Positions 17,738 through 26,666 of a stretch of 64,000 nucleotides of DNA are shown here, piece by piece. The stretch comes from Mesorhizobium sp. dw_380. Lineage in GTDB: Bacteria > Pseudomonadota > Alphaproteobacteria > Rhizobiales > Rhizobiaceae. Both the position numbers and the translations under genes were made by a program. Numbering within the stretch: position 1 is the stretch's first letter; each line of letters begins with the position of its first letter. The notes under the pieces were generated by a model. It saw nothing but the letters and a program-made list of their open reading frames with translations, had not been told where the DNA came from and did not search any database. Where the stretch lies: the NCBI RefSeq assembly GCF_018588885.1, contig NZ_JAFFIW010000003.1, positions 62,001 through 126,000 on the forward strand, in the 5' to 3' direction.

Positions 17738-18586
17738 ATGCTGCGAAACTCTCCTCCCGGCAGCGCCGATATCGGCGCGCTCGAACGCAAGGCAGAGCTG
17801 CTGCGCCGTCACATGCTGACCATGGCGCGCGGCCAGGGCCAAGGCTATATCGGCCAGGGCCTCGGCATCGCCGATGTCCTGGCGGCGCTCTACTTCCACG
17901 AACTACGCTACGATCCGGACAATCTCGACTGGCCCGACCGCGACCGCTTCCTTTTGTCGACCGGGCACTATTCCATCGCGCTGTGGGCGGCGCTTGCCGA
18001 GGCCGGCATCATCCCGGTCGAGGAACTGACGACCTACGGCGCCGACAACAGCCGGCTGGAAATGTCGACGCTCGACACCACGCCCGGCGTCGAGATGATC
18101 GGCGGCTCGCTTGGCCATGGGCTGGGGCAAGGTGTCGGCCAGGCGTTGGGCTTGCGCGTCGACCGCTCCGATGCGCGCGTCTTCGTCGAGCTGTCCGATG
18201 GCGAAATGCAGGAAGGCTCGACCTGGGAAGCGGCGATGTCGGCCAGCCATTTCAAGCTCGACGGGCTGGTGGCGCTGATCGATTGCAACGGTATCCAGGC
18301 CGACGGACCTATGGTGCTCGACATGGACCCTGTCGCCGGCAAATGGCGCGCCTTCGGCTGGCAGACATTGGAGATCGACGGCAACGACATGGCGGCAGTG
18401 GTTGGTGCACTGGCCGGGGCGCGTGAGCGCAACGGCAAGCCGAAGGCGATTGTGCTGCGCACCCTGCCGGGCAAGGGCGTGCCGCGCATCGAAACCTCTG
18501 AGAAATCGCACTTCTTCCGCATCGACGTGGCGCAATGGGACGGCATCATCGCCGAGTTCGACAAGAGCGTGGGGCCACGGCAATGA
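17738..18586 (+). CDS. Transketolase-like protein, N-terminal (ThDP-binding) subunit
   Basis: A 282-residue half-transketolase. The diphosphate-binding motif reads SDGEMQEGSTWEAAM with downstream DCN, where most family members have GDG. LSTGHYSIALWAAL and GSLGHGLGQGVG are also typical. With the next gene it forms a heteromeric split transketolase that moves two-carbon units or cleaves ketose-like substrates. Its stop overlaps the next start (ATGA). Its place between an SDR and a sugar-acid dehydratase suggests a role in the peripheral sugar pathway rather than the pentose phosphate cycle. Confidence 0.88.
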   Translation: MLRNSPPGSADIGALERKAELLRRHMLTMARGQGQGYIGQGLGIADVLAALYFHELRYDPDNLDWPDRDRFLLSTGHYSIALWAALAEAGIIPVEELTTYGADNSRLEMSTLDTTPGVEMIGGSLGHGLGQGVGQALGLRVDRSDARVFVELSDGEMQEGSTWEAAMSASHFKLDGLVALIDCNGIQADGPMVLDMDPVAGKWRAFGWQTLEIDGNDMAAVVGALAGARERNGKPKAIVLRTLPGKGVPRIETSEKSHFFRIDVAQWDGIIAEFDKSVGPRQ

Positions 18587-19566
18587 GCGGAGCGGAGGCC
18601 GAGCGTACGCTGGCGATGGGCCAGGACGAAGCCATCGGCGGCGGCCGGCAAAGTGTCGAGGCGCCATTCGGGCGGGCGCTGGCGCGGCTTGGCCAAAGCC
18701 GCCCGGACATTGTCGGGCTGACCGCCGACCTCGGCAAATACACCGACATCTTGCCGTTCCGCGATGCCTTTCCCGACCGCTTCTTCAATGTCGGCATGGC
18801 CGAACAGAATCTGGTTGCCGTCGCCGCCGGTCTGGCGCGCACCGGCAAGGTCCCGTTCGCCACCACCTATGGCGTGTTCGCGACCCGGCGCGCCTATGAT
18901 TTCATCGCCATCGCGCTTGCCCACTCCAACCTCGACGTCAAGATCGTCGCCGGCCTGCCGGGGCTGACGACCGGCTATGGCGGCACGCATCAGGCGATCG
19001 AGGATTTGGCGCTGATGCGCATGATCCCCGGCCTCACCATCATCGATCCCTGCGACGCGACCGAGATTGAAGCAGCGACAGAGGCGATCGCCGCGCATCG
19101 AGGACCGGTCTATATGAGATTGCTGCGCGGGAGCGTGCCTGTCGTGTTCGAGCCCGGTTACATCTTCGAGATCGGCAAGGCGCGGCGTCTTCGCGAGGGC
19201 AGCGATGTCGGCATCATCTCGACCGGCTTCATGACCGAACGGGCGCTGGATGCGGCCGACGCTTTGGGCAAACAAGGCATCTCAGTCGGCGTGATGCATG
19301 TGCCGACGATCAAGCCGTTCGACGCTGGGGCGGTGGCCGAATTCGCGGCCAGCGTCGGCCAAATCGTCACGGCAGAAAACCATGTCGTTGTGGGCGGGCT
19401 GGCGGGCCTTGTCGTCGAGACCTTGTTTGACGCTGGCATTGCGAAGACAGTGACCCGCATCGGCTTGCCGGACCGCTACATCGAATGCGGCGCGGTGCCG
19501 ACCTTGCAGGCGAAATACGGCCTGACCACCGAGGCGGTCATCGCGACAATCGCCGGTTTGAGCTAG
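18583..19566 (+). CDS. Transketolase-like protein, C-terminal subunit
   Basis: A 327-residue partner of the preceding gene, with the pyrimidine-binding domain (GMAEQNLVAVAAG, whose Glu activates ThDP, near residue 82) and the C-terminal transketolase domain. The ATG at 18583 is inside the ATGA overlap. The N-terminal ~25 residues are poorly conserved-looking. It ends nine bases before dehydratase 2. Together the two subunits have the total length of a bacterial transketolase, consistent with the split DXPS/TK-like families of sugar-degradation clusters. Confidence 0.88.
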   Translation: MSGAEAERTLAMGQDEAIGGGRQSVEAPFGRALARLGQSRPDIVGLTADLGKYTDILPFRDAFPDRFFNVGMAEQNLVAVAAGLARTGKVPFATTYGVFATRRAYDFIAIALAHSNLDVKIVAGLPGLTTGYGGTHQAIEDLALMRMIPGLTIIDPCDATEIEAATEAIAAHRGPVYMRLLRGSVPVVFEPGYIFEIGKARRLREGSDVGIISTGFMTERALDAADALGKQGISVGVMHVPTIKPFDAGAVAEFAASVGQIVTAENHVVVGGLAGLVVETLFDAGIAKTVTRIGLPDRYIECGAVPTLQAKYGLTTEAVIATIAGLS

Positions 19567-19575
19567 AGTTTCGCG

Positions 19576-20757
19576 ATGAAGATCACCGAGATCGAGACCT
19601 TCGCCGTCGGCGCCGGCTGGAAGAACTGGCTTTTCGTCAAGGTCCATACCGACAAGGGTATTCACGGCATCGGCGAAGGCACGCTGAACGGCTTCATCAA
19701 GACCACCGAAGCCGGCGTGCACGAGCTCAGGCATCTCGCCATCGGCCAGGATCCGCGCCGCGTCAACGCGCTGGCCAAGCGCATGCTGGACAGTGTCTCC
19801 CTCGACGGCGGCCATATCCACCGCACGGTGATCGCGGCGATCGAGGTCGCCTGCTGGGACATTCTGGGCAAGAGCCTTGGCGTGCCGATCCATCAGCTGC
19901 TCGGCGGCCAGGTGCGCGACAGCGTGCTCGGCTACGCCAATGGCTGGTATCGCACCGAGCGCTCGCCCGAGGCTTTCCTGGAGGCCGCCAAGGCGGTGCT
20001 GGCCAAGGGTTTTAGGGCGTTCAAGCTCGACCCGTTCGGCACCGCGCAAGGCTTTATCTCGCGAAAGGAACTGGACCTCTCCTACGCGATCTGCCGGACG
20101 CTGCGAGATCATCTGCCCAAGGACACGCTGATCCTGATCGATGTCCACGCGCGCTTCACCGAAATCGCCGCATTGCAGGCGGCGCAAAAATTCGCCGACC
20201 TCGACATCTACTGGTGGGAAGAGCCGACCTCGCGCGACCGGCAGGAGACCGTGCATGAAGTGGCGCATCGCTCGCCGATCCCGGTGGCGACTGGCGAGAT
20301 GTACGACACGGTCGGCCAGTTCTACACGCTGGCGGCGGGCGGCGGCGTCAACATCTTCCAGCCCGAGCCGATGTCGCTCGGCGGCATTGGGCCGTCAATG
20401 CAGGTTGCCAATCTCGCGCTCGCCCACGGCAGCCATATCGCCCCGCACCAGAGCGGCGGACCGGTGGCGACCGCAGTGTGCCTGCAGCTGGCGGCGGCGG
20501 TGCCGAACTTCCTCATCCAGGAGCATTTCGATGCCTTCAACGAGCCATGGACACGCGACCTGGTGACCTGGCACCCAGTGGTCAATCCTGACAATGGCCA
20601 TCTGTCGCTGCCGGATGCGCCGGGACTCGGCATCGATCTCAATATCGAGGCGATCAAGGATCATCCCTACGATCCCAACGCCTATCTCAACGTCCATGCC
20701 GAAGGCTGGGAAAAGCGGCTTGGGCGGCGGGAAGCGGCGGGGAAGCGTGGCCATTGA
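19576..20757 (+). CDS. Enolase-superfamily sugar-acid dehydratase 2 (D-galactonate dehydratase-like)
   Basis: A 393-residue mandelate racemase/muconate lactonizing type enzyme. The barrel shows FKLDPFG, then metal ligands in LIDVHARF, WWEEPTSRD and ATGEM, and the catalytic His in APHQSGGPV. The pattern resembles galactonate dehydratases, which produce 2-keto-3-deoxy acids. It is not closely similar to dehydratase 1, so the cluster probably handles two different acids or epimers. Last gene of the + operon SDR-transketolase-dehydratase, followed by a palindromic repeat. Confidence 0.87.
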   Translation: MKITEIETFAVGAGWKNWLFVKVHTDKGIHGIGEGTLNGFIKTTEAGVHELRHLAIGQDPRRVNALAKRMLDSVSLDGGHIHRTVIAAIEVACWDILGKSLGVPIHQLLGGQVRDSVLGYANGWYRTERSPEAFLEAAKAVLAKGFRAFKLDPFGTAQGFISRKELDLSYAICRTLRDHLPKDTLILIDVHARFTEIAALQAAQKFADLDIYWWEEPTSRDRQETVHEVAHRSPIPVATGEMYDTVGQFYTLAAGGGVNIFQPEPMSLGGIGPSMQVANLALAHGSHIAPHQSGGPVATAVCLQLAAAVPNFLIQEHFDAFNEPWTRDLVTWHPVVNPDNGHLSLPDAPGLGIDLNIEAIKDHPYDPNAYLNVHAEGWEKRLGRREAAGKRGH

Positions 20758-20779
20758 ACGAGCTAAAGCGTCCCGTCCG

Positions 20780-20966
20780 TTCGTCATCCTAGGGCGGAGC
20801 AAGGAGCGAAGCGACGCGGCGCAGACCCCTAGGATCCATGCCGCGACTTCAGCGCGCCGCAACGGTGCAGAATTCTATTCCGTTGCACTCTTCGGTCAAG
20901 GTAACGGCATGGATCCTAGGGTCTCCGCGACGCCGCTTCGCGGCTGCTCCGCCCTAGGATGACGAA
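20780..20966. repeat. Palindromic intergenic repeat, copy A
   Basis: A 187-bp element bounded by a perfect 22-base inverted repeat (20780-20801 and 20945-20966; ends TTCGTCATCC ... GGATGACGAA) with an internal inverted pair around GGATCCATGCCG / CGGCATGGATCC. It can fold end to end. Copy B at 40907-41090 is closely similar in inverted orientation. It occupies most of the gap between convergent dehydratase 2 and lacI. It resembles the mobile palindromic RIME/MITE-like repeats of rhizobia; no coding capacity is seen. Confidence 0.8.
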
Positions 20967-20998
20967 GCTGAGGTGCCTCGTTCAGCAGATAAAAACCG

Positions 20999-22030
20999 TC
21001 AAGCGCTTTCGCGGTCGACGATCTCGAAGCCGAGGCTGGTGATGGTCGGCACCTTGGTGTCGCCGCCGAGCCTTGCCAGCAGTTGCCGCACCGCGCGCCG
21101 GCCCATCTCGTAGCGGTTGACCTTGACCGTGGTCAGCGGCGGAAAAAGCTGGGCTGCCAGATCCATGTCGCCATAGCCGGCAATCGCGATCCTGTCCGGC
21201 ACCGCCCAGCGGCGGCGGTGGCACTCCTGCACAGCGCCGACGGCCAGCGTATCGCTGGAAAAGAAGATGGCGTCGATGTCCTTGTGTCGGGAAGTCAAAG
21301 TCACCAGCGCCTCGGCGCCTCCCTGCGCGGTGATCGGCACCTCGACTTCCATGTCGGCATGGTTCTTGATACCGAGTTCGGTGAGCGCGGCGTGATAGCC
21401 GGTGCGGCGCTGCTGCAAACGGTCATTGCCGTGGATCGGCGTCGAGACGAAGCCGATACGCTTGTAGCCCTTGGCGGCGAGATGCATGGTCATGGCATAG
21501 GCGGTCTCGAAGTTGGAAACGCCGACCACCATATCGATCGGCTTGCGGCCCTTGATCTCTGATATTTCGACCACCGGTGCGCCGCTGGTCTTCAGCAGGG
21601 CGCGCGCCGTCTCGCTTTGCACGAAGCTTTGCAGGATCATGCCGACCGGACGCCAGCCGAGCAGATTGCGGATCGCCTGGTCCTCGGCCTCCTGCGTGAA
21701 CTCGCCCTGCACCAGGAGCATCGAATAGCCGCTCTCGTGGCACTCGTCGGACATGCCCTGCACTTGCTCGGCGATGCCCGAATTGATCAGCGGCGGCACC
21801 ACCGTGCCGATCATGCGGCCACTGCCGCGCATGCTGGACGCCAGCCGGTTGGGTACGAAACCCGCCTGTTCGATGGCCTCGAGCACCTTGGCGCGGGTCT
21901 CCGGCGAGACCATGTCGGGATTGGACAGCGCACGCGACACCGTCATCGGCGCGACGCCGACGCGCTTGGCGATCTCGCGGACGCCGAGGCGCTGCGGCTT
22001 CTTTTCGCCCGCCGGCGGTCTATCGCTCAT
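20999..22030 (-). CDS. LacI-family transcriptional regulator 1 (gluconate-type)
   Basis: About 343 residues. The N-terminal helix-turn-helix is VREIAKRVGVAPMTVSRALSNPDMVS, with a hinge before RMIGTVVPPL and then a type 1 periplasmic-binding-like effector domain. The recognition region resembles gluconate-type LacI proteins, whose operators contain ACCGGT; two such sites are in this window (9029 and 16892). The start at 22030 has GGAG seven bases before the ATG; 22036 and a longer 22114 start are alternatives. Divergent from ABC transporter 2 across a gap containing a GntR-type site. Confidence 0.9.
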   Translation of the reverse strand: MSDRPPAGEKKPQRLGVREIAKRVGVAPMTVSRALSNPDMVSPETRAKVLEAIEQAGFVPNRLASSMRGSGRMIGTVVPPLINSGIAEQVQGMSDECHESGYSMLLVQGEFTQEAEDQAIRNLLGWRPVGMILQSFVQSETARALLKTSGAPVVEISEIKGRKPIDMVVGVSNFETAYAMTMHLAAKGYKRIGFVSTPIHGNDRLQQRRTGYHAALTELGIKNHADMEVEVPITAQGGAEALVTLTSRHKDIDAIFFSSDTLAVGAVQECHRRRWAVPDRIAIAGYGDMDLAAQLFPPLTTVKVNRYEMGRRAVRQLLARLGGDTKVPTITSLGFEIVDRESA

Positions 22031-22137
22031 CACCATGCTCCACGACGCGACATCAACCGATTCATAGCTGGTGTGGCGGACGCTTGCCAGCGACGGACCC
22101 GGCCATTGCCGCATCGACGAATTTCTCCGTTGACAAG

Positions 22138-22154
22138 TTATAATATTATAATCT
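22138..22154. promoter_or_regulatory. Putative GntR operator, site 4 (lacI / ABC transporter 2 divergent region)
   Basis: TTATAATATTATAA is a perfect 14-base palindrome; the register ATATTATAATCT matches 9 of 12 positions of the CTATTATAATAG consensus. It lies between lacI (minus) and the permease at 22243 (plus), so it could set both. It is the most divergent of the five sites. Confidence 0.5.
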
Positions 22155-22242
22155 TAATGGTGCCGAGGAGCACGCCAGGATCGGCGTGGGTGTGTGGAGC
22201 TGGCCGCAAGAGCCGGTAACAGGCACTGCCAGGGAGGTCAGG

Positions 22243-23253
22243 ATGAACAGCGCGGCTGAGGTGAGCTCGCCGCCCCGGGACGCGCGATCGTTCCGGCGGC
22301 GACTGATCGGCTTCATTGCTGTCGGCGAGGTCGGCGTGCTGGCGGCCATGGCGCTGCTGATCGCCTTCTTCTGGCTGATCGAGCCGGCCTTCCTGTCCGA
22401 ACGCAACATACGCGCCATTCTCAACGTCGTGTCATTCGTCGGCATCATCGCCATCGGCCAGACCATTCTGCTGGTCGCCGGCGAGTTCGATCTGTCCGTT
22501 GGTTCGGTCGCCGGGCTGTCCGCGGTGGTCGCGGCCAAGCTGATGACCGCGGCCGCCCTGCCGGTGACAACAGGCATTCTCGGCGGCATCGGAGTCGGCG
22601 CCTTGATCGGCCTGCTCAACGGCCTGATCGTCGTCCGGCTCGGCATCCCCGCCTTCATCCAGACGCTCGGCATGCTGTTCATCGGTCAGGGCCTGATCCA
22701 GGTGGTGACCGGCGGCTATCCGGTCTATCCGCTGCCGGAGGCGATCAATACGATCGGCGGCACCGATCTCGCCTTCGGGCTGGGCTGGAGCTTCGCCTTC
22801 TTCATCATCGCCGCCATCGCCGCCGACTTCGTGCTGCGGCGCACCGTGCTCGGGCGCAACCTGTATGCCACCGGCGGCAACAAGGAAGTGGCGCACCTCG
22901 TCGGCATCGACACCAACGCCTACAAGATCGGCGCCTTCATCGTCGTCGGCGCGCTGTCGGCGATCGCCGGCATGTTCGTCATGGCCGATCTGGGCAGCGG
23001 CGGCACCTCGATCGGCAGCGGCTGGGAACTGACCGTCATCGCCGGCGTGGTGGTCGGCGGCGTCAGCCTGTTCGGCGGCGCCGGCACGGTCGCCGGCGGC
23101 GTCGTCGGCATCCTGATGCTGAAGGTGGTGCAGAGTGGCCTGGTCGTCATCGGCGTCAACTCCAACTGGCAGCAGATCGCGGTCGGCGTGATCATGGTCA
23201 TGGCCGTCGGCCTCGACATAATGCGCCGCCGCTACTTCATCGCCGGCGCTTAG
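22243..23253 (+). CDS. CUT2 sugar ABC transporter permease, system 2
   Basis: About 336 residues with a polar N-terminus and ~9-10 membrane segments; VIAGVVVGGVSLFGG marks the conserved RbsC-type region. The ATG at 22243 follows AGGGAGGTCAGG. Order in this operon is permease, binding protein, ATPase, SDR, unlike the other two CUT2 systems. A single permease suggests a homodimer. Confidence 0.9.
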   Translation: MNSAAEVSSPPRDARSFRRRLIGFIAVGEVGVLAAMALLIAFFWLIEPAFLSERNIRAILNVVSFVGIIAIGQTILLVAGEFDLSVGSVAGLSAVVAAKLMTAAALPVTTGILGGIGVGALIGLLNGLIVVRLGIPAFIQTLGMLFIGQGLIQVVTGGYPVYPLPEAINTIGGTDLAFGLGWSFAFFIIAAIAADFVLRRTVLGRNLYATGGNKEVAHLVGIDTNAYKIGAFIVVGALSAIAGMFVMADLGSGGTSIGSGWELTVIAGVVVGGVSLFGGAGTVAGGVVGILMLKVVQSGLVVIGVNSNWQQIAVGVIMVMAVGLDIMRRRYFIAGA

Positions 23254-23318
23254 ACAAACCGCGAGAGGGCCGTGGATATTGCGCCGGCAAAATGCTGGCG
23301 AAGCAAGGGAGGTACGAC

Positions 23319-24293
23319 ATGAAAATCCATTTGAAGAAAGGGCTGATCCGCACCGCATTGGTGGCGGCGACAGTCGCCGTCTCGCTGGGTGCGGTGAGCC
23401 TTGCGCGGGCGGCGGACATCCATTTGCTCTGGGTTCAGGCGATGAAGGACCACCCGGTGCACCGGCTGATGCAGGCGGGCTTCCTCAACAAATGCAAGGA
23501 ACTCGGCTACACCTGCGAGGTCGTCGGCGATCCGAGCGCCACCAACTGGGACATTCCGGCGACGCTGCCGCTTGCCGAAGCCGCCCTCGCCCGCACCAAA
23601 TACGACGCCATCGGCGTCTACGGCCCGGATCCGGCAATCTATTCCTACATCTCCAAACTTGCCAAGGAAGGCTTCCCGATCGTCACCTGGCACGTGCTGC
23701 CGCCGGAAGGCACCGTCAATGGCCTGAAGGCGGCTACCGGTGAGAACATCGCCGAGGCAGGAACCAACGCCGCGATCGCCGTCGGTGACAAGCTCGGCGG
23801 CAAGGGCACCGTGGCGCTGACGCAAGGCGCCTCCAACGACACCGAGAACGCCATGGCGGACGCCTTCCGCAAAACCATCGCGGCGAAGTATCCCGGCATC
23901 AAGGTGCTGGACACGCAGATGGAAGGTTTCGAGCCCTCGGCGGCCGAAGCCAAGGCGGTAGCGATCCTGCAAGGCAATCCTGATGTGACCGCCGCCTTCG
24001 GCACCACCGGCAACAGCATCCAGACCTGGTCTGGCGCAGCGCGCAAGGCCGGGCGCGACGTCGTCATCATCGGCATGGACTATATCAGGCAGAACCTCGA
24101 TCTGGTGAAATCCGGCGCCGCCTACGGCATCGTGGCGCAGCCGCTCTATGAAGAGAGCGCCAAGGTTGCCGAACTGCTCGGCGACCTCGCCCAGGGCAAG
24201 ACCGTGCCCTACAGCAATCCCTTGCCGGCCAAGGTGATCACCGCAGCCGACCTTGGCCCCTATTACAAGATGCTGGACAGCGCCGGCCAGTAA
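23319..24293 (+). CDS. Periplasmic sugar-binding protein, system 2
   Basis: About 324 residues: signal peptide ending SLARA before ADIHLLWVQ, then a type 1 periplasmic-binding fold (Peripla_BP_4-like). The ATG at 23319 follows AGGGAGG at six bases. It is not closely similar to the two proteins at 7887 and 9120, so it probably recognises another ligand or another form of it. A strong hairpin follows before the ATPase gene. Confidence 0.9.
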   Translation: MKIHLKKGLIRTALVAATVAVSLGAVSLARAADIHLLWVQAMKDHPVHRLMQAGFLNKCKELGYTCEVVGDPSATNWDIPATLPLAEAALARTKYDAIGVYGPDPAIYSYISKLAKEGFPIVTWHVLPPEGTVNGLKAATGENIAEAGTNAAIAVGDKLGGKGTVALTQGASNDTENAMADAFRKTIAAKYPGIKVLDTQMEGFEPSAAEAKAVAILQGNPDVTAAFGTTGNSIQTWSGAARKAGRDVVIIGMDYIRQNLDLVKSGAAYGIVAQPLYEESAKVAELLGDLAQGKTVPYSNPLPAKVITAADLGPYYKMLDSAGQ

Positions 24294-24301
24294 CACCTGC
24301 C

Positions 24302-24328
24302 GCCGGGCCCGCATCATGCGGGCTCGGC
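24302..24328 (+). terminator. Intercistronic hairpin after binding protein, system 2
   Basis: Positions 24302-24313 pair with 24317-24328 (12 bp including one G-U, 3-base loop). It starts about nine bases after the stop codon. There is no T-run, so partial attenuation or mRNA stabilisation is more likely than full termination; the ATPase start is 21 bp further. Confidence 0.5.
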
Positions 24329-24348
24329 AACATCCTGAGAGGATTGCC

Positions 24349-25908
24349 GTGTCGACTGTCCAAGCGCCGCTGTTCTCGGCCACCGCCATCGCCAAGAATT
24401 TCGGCGGCGTACAGGCGCTGCGCGGCGTCGACTTCGATGTGACATCAGGCGAGATCCACGCTCTGCTCGGCCAGAACGGCGCCGGCAAATCCACGCTGGT
24501 CAAGATCCTCAACGGCGTGCATCCGGCCGGCTCCTACACCGGCACGATCCAACTGGACCGCCGGGTCGTCAGCTTCGCCTCGCCCGCAGATGCGCGGTCG
24601 AACGGCGTCGGCTACGTGCCGCAGGAAATCGAGGTGCTCGAACAGCTTTCGGTGGCCGAGAATGTCTTTGCCGGCCGCACCGGCCTCGGCGACGGCGTGC
24701 TCGTCCACCAGCGCAAGCTCGAGCAGCGCGCCGGCGAAATCTTTGCCGATCTTGGCATCGACATCAATCCCAAGGCCTATGTCGCGGCGCTGACTTCGGC
24801 GCAGCGCCATCTGGTGATGATTGCGCGCGCCCTCGTGCTGAAGCCGCGCGTGCTGATGCTGGACGAGCCGACCGCCTCGCTCTCGGGCACGGAAGTCGAT
24901 GCCCTGTTCAGCGTGCTGCGGCGCCTGAAAGCGCAAGGCGTGGCGATGATCTACATCACCCATCGCCTGCCGGAGGTGCTGGCCATCTGCGACCGCGCTA
25001 CCGTGCTGCGCGACGGGCAAGTGGCGGTGCGGATCGCAAGAGAGGATTTTGACGCCGAGGCTTTCATCTTCTCGATGTCGGGCCAGCGGCTGCAGCGGCT
25101 GTTTCCAGAGCACGCAGCGCCGGTTGGCGCGCCCTGCGCGCTGGAGGTTCGCCACCTCACCGTCGCCGGCCACAGCGGCGCCGTCCATGGCGCGAAGGAT
25201 ATCAGCCTCCGCGTGGCAGCCGGCGAGATCGTCGGACTGGCCGGGCTGCTAGGCTCCGGCCGCAGCGAGATCCTGCATGGCATCTATGGCCGCGTGCCGG
25301 CCGAGGGCGAAATCCAGGTTGCTGGACAACTGAAATCGATCAAGTCGCCCAGCGATGCCCGCGCCGCCGGCATCGCTCTGCTGACCGAGGATCGCAAGCG
25401 CGACGGCCTGCTGTTCAACCTGCCGGTCGGCGCCAACATCACCATCGGCAATCTTGCGCCCTTGTCGCGGAACGGCATGGTGCGCGGCGGGCTGGAACGC
25501 AGTTCGATCCTCGCCGCCATGCGTGCACTCAACGTCAAGGCATCGTCGCCGCAGGCGTCAGTCACCCATCTGTCGGGCGGCAACCAGCAAAAACTGCTGT
25601 TTGCCCGCGTGCTGATGCGGGCGCCGAAAGTGCTGCTGCTCGACGAGCCGACCAAGGGCGTCGATGCGGCAACCCGGCATGAGATCTACCGGCTTGTCGT
25701 CGAACTGGCCGGGAAAGGCGTGGCCTTGCTGATTGTCGCCTCCGAGCTTGAGGAACTGATCGGGCTTTGCGATCGCTGCCTCGTCGTTGCCGATGGCCGT
25801 ATCGTCGACGAATTTGGCCGAGGCCAAGGCGGCGAGGACCGCGTGCTTCGCTCGGTGACGGCAGCGCAAGCGGAACGCCACGCGCTGGCAGCACAGGCTT
25901 CGTCATGA
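24349..25908 (+). CDS. CUT2 sugar ABC transporter ATPase, system 2
   Basis: About 519 residues with two nucleotide-binding domains: Walker A GQNGAGKST near residue 45, LMLDEPTASLS, a degenerate second P-loop (GLLGSGRSEI), LSGGNQQK and LLLDEPTKGVD. The start is the GTG at 24349 (GTGTCGACTG) with GAGAGG upstream; an ATG at 24316 lies inside the hairpin and is less likely. It ends in an ATGA overlap with the SDR gene. Confidence 0.92.
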   Translation: MSTVQAPLFSATAIAKNFGGVQALRGVDFDVTSGEIHALLGQNGAGKSTLVKILNGVHPAGSYTGTIQLDRRVVSFASPADARSNGVGYVPQEIEVLEQLSVAENVFAGRTGLGDGVLVHQRKLEQRAGEIFADLGIDINPKAYVAALTSAQRHLVMIARALVLKPRVLMLDEPTASLSGTEVDALFSVLRRLKAQGVAMIYITHRLPEVLAICDRATVLRDGQVAVRIAREDFDAEAFIFSMSGQRLQRLFPEHAAPVGAPCALEVRHLTVAGHSGAVHGAKDISLRVAAGEIVGLAGLLGSGRSEILHGIYGRVPAEGEIQVAGQLKSIKSPSDARAAGIALLTEDRKRDGLLFNLPVGANITIGNLAPLSRNGMVRGGLERSSILAAMRALNVKASSPQASVTHLSGGNQQKLLFARVLMRAPKVLLLDEPTKGVDAATRHEIYRLVVELAGKGVALLIVASELEELIGLCDRCLVVADGRIVDEFGRGQGGEDRVLRSVTAAQAERHALAAQASS

Positions 25909-26666
25909 TGTTTGCCGGCAAGCGTATTTTCGTGACCGGCGCGGCAACCGGCATCGGCCGGGCGACGGCGGAGTATCTCGTCGCCGAGGGCGCCGAGGTG
26001 TTCGGCGTAGGGCTGGATGGCGAGGAGGGAAGGGCGCTTGCCGGCCGCCATGCCGAAAGCCGACTGATCTTTCGCGAGTGCGATCTCACTGGGGAAGCCG
26101 AGGTCCGTGCGGCCGTGGCGGCAGCCCAGGGGCGGTTCGGCGGGCTCGACACGGTCGTCAATTGCGCCGGCATCTATCCGACCGGCAAGCGACTGGAAGA
26201 GCTGTCCGACGAGGATTGGGACAGGACGATCGCCGTCAACCTGACCGCCACCTTCCGCGTTTGCCGGGCAACCTTGCCGCTGCTGCGCGCGGCAGGCGGC
26301 GGTTCGATCGTCAACATCGCCTCCGTGCACGCCGACGCAACGGTCCCCGGCGTGCCGGCCTATGCCGCGACCAAGGCGGCGGTCGTCGGCCTGTCGCGGC
26401 AGATGGCGCTCGACTATGCCGTTGACCGCATCCGCGTCAACGCCGTTCTGGTCGGTTCCGTCGCCACGAGGATGACGCTGGACGGGCTGGAGGCGGCCGG
26501 CGGCGCGGAAGCGCTGGGCCTGTCCTTCGAGCCCAACCGGATCGCCCGCATTGCCAACCCGACGGAGATCGCCACGGCAATCGGCTTCCTGATCTCCGAC
26601 GCCGCGTCCTTCGTCACCGGCAGCGCCATGCAAGTGGATGGCGGCCTGCTGGCACGGCTGCTTTAG
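25905..26666 (+). CDS. Short-chain dehydrogenase/reductase, canonical, coupled to ABC system 2
   Basis: A 253-residue SDR with TGAATGIG near residue 11, NCAG, Ser in NIASVHAD and catalytic YAATK. It uses the ATGA overlap with the ATPase gene, so uptake and first oxidation of the substrate are probably linked. A second ATG follows immediately at 25908. The gene converges with the mutarotase gene and their stop codons overlap (26663-26666). Confidence 0.88.
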   Translation: MMFAGKRIFVTGAATGIGRATAEYLVAEGAEVFGVGLDGEEGRALAGRHAESRLIFRECDLTGEAEVRAAVAAAQGRFGGLDTVVNCAGIYPTGKRLEELSDEDWDRTIAVNLTATFRVCRATLPLLRAAGGGSIVNIASVHADATVPGVPAYAATKAAVVGLSRQMALDYAVDRIRVNAVLVGSVATRMTLDGLEAAGGAEALGLSFEPNRIARIANPTEIATAIGFLISDAASFVTGSAMQVDGGLLARLL

